A stretch of 64,000 nt of DNA from an uncultured Lachnospiraceae bacterium (GTDB lineage Bacteria > Bacillota > Clostridia > Lachnospirales > Lachnospiraceae): assembly GCA_902789175.1 (NCBI GenBank), contig CADANF010000014.1:1-64000 (forward strand). Direction: 5' to 3'. The notes below the pieces were generated by a model. The model worked only from the letters and a program-made list of their open reading frames with translations, did no database searches and had not been told where the DNA came from. The translations under genes were made by a program, and so were the position numbers. Shown one piece after another: positions 14,783-22,190 of the stretch (position 1 is its first letter; every line of letters starts with the position of its first letter).

Positions 14783-16633
14783 TCATTTTCTATCTTTATT
14801 TTTTTCTATCAGAGAAAGAGGCACCTGTTCTATGTCAAAACTTGAATCCTTATGTATAGTTATAAGTGTTCCTCCTCTTTGATCCACATCATATTTAATT
14901 CCCGGCATAGCAAGGTAATCAATACTCATTCCATAAGTAAGCTTTATACCCTTATATTCAATGCAGGCATTATTATAATGGTCGTGTCCGCAAAATGTTG
15001 CCTTGGTACTGCCTAATTCAACCATGGTATCAAAAAGATCACTCGGATAATCTGAACAGCATACCTTCCCTTTTACCTTTTCATTATTCTCTCCAAAATA
15101 ATATTTAACCTCACTGCTTCCCGCTTCATAAAGCTCATAAGCAGTTTTATATTCCTGAAGCGGTATATGGAAAAACACAAGCGATGATACATTATGTCCC
15201 TCCATGTCATTCAATCTTTCAATCTGGGATTTATACCATAATACCTGATCATCATGAATATAATCATATTCATTTAAACCATCGCCGGTATATGCATTAG
15301 AATCGATCAAAAAAAGAGCCTGATTCAAACTTCCATCAGCATTTCTTAATTCTATCAGCTGATTGTTTCTCCCCGTTATAGGTGGCTGGGAATAAGGATA
15401 AAGAAGCGTTTCTGAAGTGTAAAAAGATAAGGATTTATATAATGAATTCAGATCGCTTTTACTTCCTGTCGCTATATTTTCCGTATCATGATTGCCGTAG
15501 GTAAATGCCCATGGAATTCCCATATTTCGCATAAACTGTGCAAACTGACTTACCGGAGCCGTATTATTAAAAGACATGGACATTACTCCCACCGGAAATG
15601 TAAGATCCCCTGTCACTATCACTAAATCCGGCCTGGTGTACTCAATCTCCTCATACACTGCCTTTAATGCCATCATATCTTCCTTATAGGAATAAAGACT
15701 TCCTCCAAGATGGATATCAGTAAGCTGAAGTATCTTAAAGTCATCCTCTTTTGCAGTTATGGTATAAACCCCTGTCTTATCTTCATAAGTTATCTTATCT
15801 TCAGTATGAACGACTTTAGGAGTTTTTGTTATATAATCCAAAGTTAACCATGTATCCTTCTGCATATATAATCCCAGAATGATAATGATAAACATACAGG
15901 CATACAATAAGATCCTGGGTATATTTATCACCAGATTTTCATAGGTTATCTGTTTTCTAAGAGTATTATTATAGATTATCGCCAAGGTGAAATATATGAC
16001 CGTAAGTATTATATAAACAACTATAAGCGATCTTACTTTTCTTTGAAAAATGATTATGAATGTATAATTAGAAAGCCAGTATATGGCTGAACCAAGCCAA
16101 TATATCTTTAAATGTTTTATAACAGTTGCATGGTCAGGAATGTCAATTCTTGCCTGAATAAGTCTGGAACATAAGGCTTCCTTTATATGAAGGAAAACCG
16201 GAATTTCCAGCACTACAAATATCGATGCAAATGACATCCAGATCTCTCTGTACCGAATTCTTCCACCAAGCACCATAGAGACATTATTAATAAAGAGGCC
16301 GAAGATAACAACAAATATCACCGCCAGTGAATTAAATGTCCTCTTGATATATTTATCTGATAATCTATGAAGATAAACTATCGCTTCTTCATCATATTTT
16401 CTTACTTCAAGATACTTATTTTCTTTAATAAGGATCCTGTTATAGAATAATGTTCCAATGGCAAATGATAAAATGCTTAAAAAAAGATTAATAAGTATTA
16501 TTGAAACACTTATATGCATGATAAATACATTTACAAAATAAAAACCGCCAAACATAAAGAACAAGGAGGCAAGATAGATCCTGCCTCTTTGATTGCTTAT
16601 TTCTTTTTTTGTTTCATATAAGTTCTTCTCCAT
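14783..16633 (-). CDS. membrane-anchored calcineurin-like metallophosphoesterase
   Basis: A 616-residue protein. The first ~270 residues contain roughly eight hydrophobic segments; the C-terminal half is a metallophosphoesterase domain with all metal motifs: QLTDIHLGG, VTGDLTF, YGNHDTE, VFFHIPL and CGHDHYN. It would face outside the cell or the membrane surface. Relatives include YkuE-like phosphatases, but the long N-terminal membrane region is larger than usual. The start at 16633 has GGGGGGAT upstream. The substrate is unknown. Confidence 0.85.
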   Translation of the reverse strand: MEKNLYETKKEISNQRGRIYLASLFFMFGGFYFVNVFIMHISVSIILINLFLSILSFAIGTLFYNRILIKENKYLEVRKYDEEAIVYLHRLSDKYIKRTFNSLAVIFVVIFGLFINNVSMVLGGRIRYREIWMSFASIFVVLEIPVFLHIKEALCSRLIQARIDIPDHATVIKHLKIYWLGSAIYWLSNYTFIIIFQRKVRSLIVVYIILTVIYFTLAIIYNNTLRKQITYENLVINIPRILLYACMFIIIILGLYMQKDTWLTLDYITKTPKVVHTEDKITYEDKTGVYTITAKEDDFKILQLTDIHLGGSLYSYKEDMMALKAVYEEIEYTRPDLVIVTGDLTFPVGVMSMSFNNTAPVSQFAQFMRNMGIPWAFTYGNHDTENIATGSKSDLNSLYKSLSFYTSETLLYPYSQPPITGRNNQLIELRNADGSLNQALFLIDSNAYTGDGLNEYDYIHDDQVLWYKSQIERLNDMEGHNVSSLVFFHIPLQEYKTAYELYEAGSSEVKYYFGENNEKVKGKVCCSDYPSDLFDTMVELGSTKATFCGHDHYNNACIEYKGIKLTYGMSIDYLAMPGIKYDVDQRGGTLITIHKDSSFDIEQVPLSLIEKNKDRK

Positions 16634-16672
16634 AGTAATCCCCCCCGAAAACTATAAAATCACCACTTAATT

Positions 16673-18016
16673 CTATAAGATTATAATATCGCCTTCATCA
16701 TTATAATCTAAGCCACTTTCAAATGCACATTTTGCAGCAAGATAGAGATATGCCGTATCCTTTGCTCCCTGAGTCTCATATGGTGAATGCATTGCCAGCT
16801 GTGGCAGACCAATATCAACTGACTTAACAGAGATCTGGCTCTGAGCTATATTTCCTAATGTTGAACCTCCCAGCATATCTGATCTGTTAAAGAATGTCTG
16901 GTAAGGAATATCATTTCTCTCAAGTATAGTCTTAAATATTGCTGATGAAACCGCGTCTGTTGTATATTTCTGGTTTGCACTATATTTGATCACAATTCCC
17001 TGATTAAGGAATGGTCTATTAGTTGGATCTGATTTTTCAGAAAAATTAGGATGAACCGCATGAGCATTATCTGCTGATATCATGTAGCTTCTATCTACTC
17101 TTCTCTTCGGTGATACCTCACTAAAGACTTCATTTATCCTATCTATTACATCCTTAAGAAACGTTCCGGCAGCTCCCTGTTTTGATCCACTTCCTACTTC
17201 TTCATTATCAAATATCGCACATACTGCAGCACTGCTTTCTGGTGAAGCATCAATAAATCCTTTAAGAGAAGCATATGCTGATGAAAGGTCATCTAATCCT
17301 TTGCTTGAGATATATTCTCCATTAAGTCCAACCTTTGATGCTTTCATCCTGTTATATAAATACAAATCAGTATCTATTATATCTTCTTCTTTTATTCCCA
17401 GTTCCGATGCTATAACACCAAGGAGGCGTGACTTTTTTTCTTTATCTTCTGTTTTATCTTCTGAAGAAACATCAGTGAAAAGTGGAAGAAGTTCTTTCTG
17501 AACATTTATCTTATGTCCCTGATTAGCATCTCTATCCATATGAATAGCAAGACTAGGAATGATAAGCAGATCCTTATCGATATTTACAAGTCTTGTCCTG
17601 ATTCCTTCATCAGTCTTTATTATCACTCTTCCTGCCAGAGATAAAGGTCTGTCGAACCAGGGATTAATAAGCATTCCGCCATATTTTTCAATATTAAGCT
17701 TAACATACTTATTTTCTACCACGATCTCTTCATTTGCTTTGATTTTAAATACCGGTGAATCTGAATGACTGGCCATGATCATATACCCAGCAAAATCCTT
17801 CTTTGGGATTTCAAAAGCAATGATAGCTGAATCATTTCTCTTTACAAAATATTTTCTGCCTGGGATGATACTCCAGTCATCTCTTTCATAGAGCTCTCTT
17901 GCTCCAGCCTCTTTTAACATTTCAGCCGCATTATCAACTGCAAAAAATGCATTTGGACTCTTATCAAGGAAATTGACAAGTCCCTTATTTACTTCATCAA
18001 AATTATATTCTTTCAT
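16673..18016 (-). CDS. apeB: M18 family aminopeptidase
   Basis: A 447-residue zinc aminopeptidase of the aspartyl-aminopeptidase (M18) family. Metal and catalytic motifs are MASHSDSPVFKIK, DDLSSAYASL, FDNEEVGSGS and ISADNAHAVHPNFS, with the C-terminal PQLAMHSPYET carrying the last His. It removes N-terminal residues from cytoplasmic peptides. The start at 18016 is preferred to 18025 since AAAGGA lies nine bases before it. The gene is transcribed away from the LacI-type gene, from a promoter at 18081-18109. Confidence 0.93.
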   Translation of the reverse strand: MKEYNFDEVNKGLVNFLDKSPNAFFAVDNAAEMLKEAGARELYERDDWSIIPGRKYFVKRNDSAIIAFEIPKKDFAGYMIMASHSDSPVFKIKANEEIVVENKYVKLNIEKYGGMLINPWFDRPLSLAGRVIIKTDEGIRTRLVNIDKDLLIIPSLAIHMDRDANQGHKINVQKELLPLFTDVSSEDKTEDKEKKSRLLGVIASELGIKEEDIIDTDLYLYNRMKASKVGLNGEYISSKGLDDLSSAYASLKGFIDASPESSAAVCAIFDNEEVGSGSKQGAAGTFLKDVIDRINEVFSEVSPKRRVDRSYMISADNAHAVHPNFSEKSDPTNRPFLNQGIVIKYSANQKYTTDAVSSAIFKTILERNDIPYQTFFNRSDMLGGSTLGNIAQSQISVKSVDIGLPQLAMHSPYETQGAKDTAYLYLAAKCAFESGLDYNDEGDIIIL

Positions 18017-18080
18017 AATGGTCATTCCTTTAGCACTAATTTGGATTTCCCTAAATACTTTTTAATCCCTTTATGTTATA

Positions 18081-18109
18081 ATTTTAATTTTTTAATAAAT
18101 AATCGTCAA
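18081..18109 (-). promoter_or_regulatory. promoter of M18 aminopeptidase gene
   Basis: Minus-strand TTGACG, 17 bases, TAAAAT, about 65 bases before the start codon. It is back to back with the promoter of the LacI-type gene. Confidence 0.65.
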
Positions 18110-18154
18110 GGAAGTAGTTTCATTTATTTACATTCTTCTTTCTTTTGTGTTATA

Positions 18155-18184
18155 TTGACATAAGATAAAAAAATAATTTATAAT
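18155..18184 (+). promoter_or_regulatory. promoter of LacI-type gene
   Basis: TTGACA and TATAAT are both perfect, separated by 18 bases. Transcription would begin near 18191, next to the candidate operator. Confidence 0.8.
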
Positions 18185-18193
18185 AACAGACGA

Positions 18194-18208
18194 GTGAAAC
18201 GTTTAAAC
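18194..18208. promoter_or_regulatory. LacI-type operator at own promoter
   Basis: GTGAAACGTTTAAAC contains the AAACGTTT palindrome with central CG typical of LacI-family operators, and covers the expected transcription start. It suggests autorepression. Confidence 0.55.
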
Positions 18209-18235
18209 TGTTTTATAAGTCGAGGGGTATTAAAT

Positions 18236-19045
18236 ATGGCAAGAGATAAAGTAACAATCAGAGAAGTAGCAAATGCGGCGGGTGTGTCGATTGCTACTGT
18301 TTCGTATGTAATAAATAATCGTACGGATGTAAAAATTTCAAACGAAACAAGAAAGAAAGTACTTCAGGTTATCAATCTTCTTGACTATACTCCGAATGCG
18401 GCGGCTAAAGCACTTGCCGCAAATCAGTCAAATAAGAAAAGTCAGCTGGCATTTTATAATGCTTCACTTCTGACTTCACTTAATAGCGCTGAAAGTTTTC
18501 TTATATTCCAGTGTCTTTCAAATTATTTTCATAAGAAGGGATTTGAGATCCTCCTTCTTAATAATGAAACCTATGATAAATGTGATCAGGCCGATACTAT
18601 CATCTGCTACAATATAAATCGCGATGATTTTATGAAGCTTGGTGATAATAACTTTATCCCACTCATTGCTCTGGATTGTATGATAAATGATCCTATCTTC
18701 TTCCAGATCAATGCTGCACCTGAAACACTTGTTGAAAATGCAAGAAAACAGTTTGGCAGAAAGAAATATATTTCATTAATGCTTGATACAGAAAATAAAG
18801 AGAAGAAACATTTTTACACATCTTCTCTTCCAAATATGCATTTTACATCCGATATCAAGGAAATCTTATCCTTTGAGGATCAGAATATTCTTGTTTATGA
18901 GAAAGTTCTTTATGATCTCTTAAAGGAAAAGAATAATGTATGCTATGTTCCATCTCTTTCTGAAGAGAAGCTTGAAAAGCTACAGCAGTGTATTGATACA
19001 GCTATAAAAAAAGCTCACAAAGAAAATTATAATGTGCTTATGTAA
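18236..19045 (+). CDS. LacI-type transcription regulator with short ligand domain
   Basis: A 269-residue protein. The N-terminal 60 residues are a standard LacI DNA-binding domain: VTIREVANAAGVSIATVSYV, then the hinge PNAAAKALAANQS. The rest (about 210 residues) is shorter than the usual 270 or more and lacks the familiar periplasmic-binding-like signatures, so the effector domain is reduced or diverged. The start at 18236 has GAGGGG upstream. Its promoter carries an AAACGTTT palindrome, and similar AACGTT sites lie in front of the sugar ABC operon at 60961 and 61074. Ligand unknown. Confidence 0.8.
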   Translation: MARDKVTIREVANAAGVSIATVSYVINNRTDVKISNETRKKVLQVINLLDYTPNAAAKALAANQSNKKSQLAFYNASLLTSLNSAESFLIFQCLSNYFHKKGFEILLLNNETYDKCDQADTIICYNINRDDFMKLGDNNFIPLIALDCMINDPIFFQINAAPETLVENARKQFGRKKYISLMLDTENKEKKHFYTSSLPNMHFTSDIKEILSFEDQNILVYEKVLYDLLKEKNNVCYVPSLSEEKLEKLQQCIDTAIKKAHKENYNVLM

Positions 19046-19046
19046 A

Positions 19047-19086
19047 AATAAACCCAGGTGAAAGTTAACACCTGGGTTTATTTTTG
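19047..19086. terminator. bidirectional terminator
   Basis: AAATAAACCCAGGTG and CACCTGGGTTTATTT form a 15-base stem with T runs on both strands, between the converging LacI-type and pilin-like genes. Confidence 0.9.
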
Positions 19087-19122
19087 GGATTATATATAAA
19101 TCCTCACATTTTTAGATAGCTG

Positions 19123-19839
19123 TTAATTATATAAAGATTTGTCTTTTAACACTTGCCAGAATCCATTTTTACCATTCGAATAAAAATCTATTCCGGATCT
19201 ATTGACTAAAAGATAATACTGAAGTCTCATTCCTTTTAATGGACCTGAGGAAACAATATTACTACCATCAAATATTTTAGTTCCATTATCTGGTCTCGGA
19301 TTATCATTTCTCCATTCTCCATTATAATAATATAATGGACATGATTTTTCTGTCTCCATATAAACTGCATAATAAACTGTATATTTATCATGCACAGAAA
19401 CTCTATTTTTGGTTTTAGATGCAGTTCCAGTTGCATTACTTCCAACAGCAAACATGAATAAATATGGTTTTCCATTTTTGCTTGTTACATCTATTCCATC
19501 CATACTTACAAGATCTAGTACCTGACTAGCAAATTGTGTTTCCTTAATATCACAATCATCATTAGGTTTACCATTGTTTACGCCACGACGACCACCAGAA
19601 ATAACCGGTGTTCCTTCAGGAAGTCCCCCTTGCACAGCATACAACTCAACTAACTGTGACTGAGTTGCTTCAAGTAATGTACGGGCATTGTTAATCTCTT
19701 TTTTCTGATTTACCTTAAGAATATATCCAAGAAGTGAAGGAACAAAAACAGCCGCAAGTACCGCAAGAATAACCAGAATGACTATTAATTCTACTAATGT
19801 AAACCCTTTATTAAATCTTTTTCTTTTTCCTTTCATCAT
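19123..19839 (-). CDS. prepilin-type (type IV pilin-like) protein
   Basis: A 238-residue protein with a class III prepilin leader: after about ten basic residues comes KGFTLVELIVILVILAVLAA, with cleavage expected after Gly and Glu at +5. The hydrophobic helix is followed by a globular domain with no recognised family. No prepilin peptidase, assembly ATPase or other pilin gene is near, so it depends on machinery elsewhere. The start is 19839 (weak ribosome site AGGC); the next codon is also ATG. Confidence 0.8.
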   Translation of the reverse strand: MMKGKRKRFNKGFTLVELIVILVILAVLAAVFVPSLLGYILKVNQKKEINNARTLLEATQSQLVELYAVQGGLPEGTPVISGGRRGVNNGKPNDDCDIKETQFASQVLDLVSMDGIDVTSKNGKPYLFMFAVGSNATGTASKTKNRVSVHDKYTVYYAVYMETEKSCPLYYYNGEWRNDNPRPDNGTKIFDGSNIVSSGPLKGMRLQYYLLVNRSGIDFYSNGKNGFWQVLKDKSLYN

Positions 19840-20043
19840 AATTAAGCCTATGCGTTGACCCCACACGCATTATCCCTTCCTAAGTACAACCATCATTTCT
19901 TTCCACTAAACACATACGCCAAAAGTATATAATTTCTTATAATAATTATATAATATGCGTTCCTTATGTCAATCAACCTTATGTAAACTCAGTGTGATAA
20001 TTTTATGACAAAAAAATACCTCTGCTACTATACCAAATAAAAT

Positions 20044-20074
20044 CCCCTCCTTACTGGTCGTCCAGTAAAGAGGG
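20044..20074 (-). terminator. terminator of corA
   Basis: CCTCTTTACTGG and CCAGTAAGGAGG pair around ACGA on the minus strand, followed by GGATTTTATTT. It lies about 35 bases after corA. Confidence 0.7.
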
Positions 20075-20107
20075 TACATATCAGAATCACTCAGATTTCT
20101 GTTATTA

Positions 20108-21025
20108 TTATAATAATTTTTTCTTTTTGAAAAATAATAATCCTGAAAATATGATAAAGGCACTAACTCCTATTACTATCGGATATCCCCATCTTGTATC
20201 AAGTTCAGGCATATATTTGAAATTCATTCCATACCAGCCTACTATAAGTGTAAGAGGCATAAAAATAGTTGTAACTATTGTAAGGATAGTCATTATCCTG
20301 TTCTGCTTTACTTCAATCTGAGTACGGTACATATCGCGAAGCTGCATGGTGTAATCTCTAAGTGATGCTGCAAAATCGTGAAGTCTGGTCACCCTGTCTG
20401 TAAAAAGTCTGAAATACCTTGTATTCTCATGCTTAAAGAAGTTATTTTCATTTTCCTGGAATTCCTGACCTAAATCCACCAGTTGTTCGTAATGGATCCT
20501 AAGATTTCTCAGATCATTTCTTATCTCATTTACTCTTGTTAAGTCTGTCTCTGTAGAAGGATCCAGAATATCTTCCTCTATATCAGCCAGCTCTGTTTCA
20601 TAACTTTCTAGAATATGAAGGTCTCGATTTATTATTGTTTCAAGGAAATCATAGATAAATCTTTCAAGACTTGGCATTCTCCACTTTTTTGTGCGAGCTA
20701 TCCTCTTTAGGATCCTTGCTACTACTCCTGTGGAATCAATAAAAACCATGCCCCTTTCATCCAGAGCGAAAGCATATTGATAATCATCTCCACATATATC
20801 TCTTCTGCTTGGAACTGAAAATGTTCCAGTAAGAGAATCATAGTTTACTTCCGCTTTTGTATTATGAATATCCTCTGTATTGATATCCATTTCAATGCCC
20901 ATATCAAATCTGTTCTGCTGATTTTTCCACTCTTCCATATCCAGCACTGCAACATACTGATACTCGCCTTTTTTTATTTCTTCAAATGTACATTCTGTAA
21001 GTGTTTCTTTTATAAGATAATACAT
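20108..21025 (-). CDS. corA: CorA-family magnesium/divalent cation channel
   Basis: A 305-residue CorA-type protein: large cytoplasmic N-terminal domain, a long helix (VNEIRNDLRNLRIHYEQL region), and two C-terminal membrane helices with the pore motif YGMNFKYMPE between them. The basic end KKKKLL is typical. It conducts Mg2+ as a pentamer. The start at 21025 has GGAGG eight bases upstream; in-frame starts further up lack a ribosome site. It stands alone, and no Mg riboswitch fits in the short upstream region. Confidence 0.93.
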   Translation of the reverse strand: MYYLIKETLTECTFEEIKKGEYQYVAVLDMEEWKNQQNRFDMGIEMDINTEDIHNTKAEVNYDSLTGTFSVPSRRDICGDDYQYAFALDERGMVFIDSTGVVARILKRIARTKKWRMPSLERFIYDFLETIINRDLHILESYETELADIEEDILDPSTETDLTRVNEIRNDLRNLRIHYEQLVDLGQEFQENENNFFKHENTRYFRLFTDRVTRLHDFAASLRDYTMQLRDMYRTQIEVKQNRIMTILTIVTTIFMPLTLIVGWYGMNFKYMPELDTRWGYPIVIGVSAFIIFSGLLFFKKKKLL

Positions 21026-21160
21026 GGCATTTACCTCCATTCTTACATAGTATATCACAAACCTGTCTCGCCTTGCGACAATCACTATTGCAAAAGCCTT
21101 TCTATATGATATATTGGATATAAGGTTAATGAAAAAAATACTAGGGGGAAACTATTTTCG

Positions 21161-21901
21161 ATGCTGAATCTTGAATTTGCAATATGTGATACAGACTCAT
21201 TATTTTGTGATAGGTTATCTAAAGATATTCTTAAATATTCAATTAATAATATTAAAATTAATATTACTACTCACTCATACTGTTCTTCATCAGAATTGAT
21301 AAATGATATTTTTAAAAAAAATTTTGCTCTTTATTTTATCAATTTAAAAGTTGGAGAAACTTTGGGAATACTACTTGCTAAAACAATCCGCAGTATGACT
21401 TTAACCAATAGCTCTATTATTTTTACAGGAGAAGAAAACACTAATCTTTATAATTTAACAGACATTCTGTCTGTACATCCATATTCATTCTTATCTAAGG
21501 ATTCTAATTATGAACAGCTTTATAAACTACTAAATGATTATTGCAATGATTATTATAACCCTCATCATGCATATACTTTAATAAGAAATAATGATTCAAT
21601 TAAACAAATAGATTTAGCAAATTTGATCTACATAAGCAAAACCGGAATCAATAGTCAGCATATATCCTTTCACACGACTGATGGAATAACAACAATATAT
21701 GGAAGTCTCTTCCATTGGAATGAAAGACTTATTCCACTTGGTTTTTTCCCTAGCTATAGAGGCTTTCTAGTCAATACAGCTTTTGTTGATCATATCGTTG
21801 ATCATTTACTCTTTTTGACTAACGGAGAGGTACTTCCTCTGAATAAAGCCTGTGAAAAAAAACTAAAAGATACTCTTATTAATAATATAATTACAATATA
21901 A
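21161..21901 (+). CDS. LytTR-type response regulator with a degenerate receiver
   Basis: A 246-residue protein with an N-terminal receiver-like domain (about 1-120) and a C-terminal LytTR DNA-binding domain (about 140-246: IKQIDLANLIYISKTGINSQ, RLIPLGFFPSYRGFLVN, GEVLPLNKACEKKL). In the receiver the expected phospho-Asp position reads ALYFINLKVGE, so Asn replaces Asp, while the early acidic residues (FAICDTDSL) are partly kept. No histidine kinase is adjacent. It may act without phosphorylation or sense something else. The start has GGGGGAAA upstream. Confidence 0.75.
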   Translation: MLNLEFAICDTDSLFCDRLSKDILKYSINNIKINITTHSYCSSSELINDIFKKNFALYFINLKVGETLGILLAKTIRSMTLTNSSIIFTGEENTNLYNLTDILSVHPYSFLSKDSNYEQLYKLLNDYCNDYYNPHHAYTLIRNNDSIKQIDLANLIYISKTGINSQHISFHTTDGITTIYGSLFHWNERLIPLGFFPSYRGFLVNTAFVDHIVDHLLFLTNGEVLPLNKACEKKLKDTLINNIITI

Positions 21902-21969
21902 AAAAGCTGCGGCGAAAAAAACGTAGGCGTAGCGGGCTACGCTGAGGATTTTTGAGGTGTGCTATCGAT

Positions 21970-22050
21970 GTAATCAGGCAAGCATTCGGTTCAGTTATTT
22001 AAGTGACGTTATACTAGTATATAATAACAACTTAAATTTGTGTGTTGTTA
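21970..22050 (-). repeat. dispersed repeat family 2, copy A
   Basis: On the minus strand it reads AAGTTGTTA..ACTAGTATAACGT..AAATAACTGAACCGAATGCTTGC, aligning with the stretch at 38476-38530 on the plus strand. It is intergenic. Confidence 0.5.
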
Positions 22051-22053
22051 CCT

Positions 22054-22091
22054 AGCGAAACGTCAAAAATTCAGCGAAACGTCAAAAATTC
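22054..22091. repeat. 19-base tandem duplication
   Basis: AGCGAAACGTCAAAAATTC occurs twice head to tail, followed by a partial third start (AGTGCGAAGCG). It lies downstream of the LytTR gene in a gene-free stretch. Confidence 0.9.
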
Positions 22092-22140
22092 AGTGCGAAG
22101 CGTTATATTTTTTCTTATACAGATTCTTCTACTATAAAAA

Positions 22141-22184
22141 AGGGGCTGTCGCCCAGATTTAATCATCTAAAGCGACAGCCCCTT
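22141..22184 (-). terminator. terminator of calcium ATPase gene
   Basis: AGGGGCTGTCGC and GCGACAGCCCCT form a perfect 12-base stem, with CTTTTTTATAG following on the minus strand. The stretch 21902-22190 otherwise holds only repeats. Confidence 0.9.
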
Positions 22185-22190
22185 CCAACA

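Noticed and set aside
16673-16700. Frameshifted or truncated end of the M18 aminopeptidase
   Set aside because: The total length and the final motifs are normal for the family, so the gene is intact.
22054-22091. CRISPR-like tandem repeat
   Set aside because: There are only two units, directly adjacent without spacers, so it is a simple duplication.
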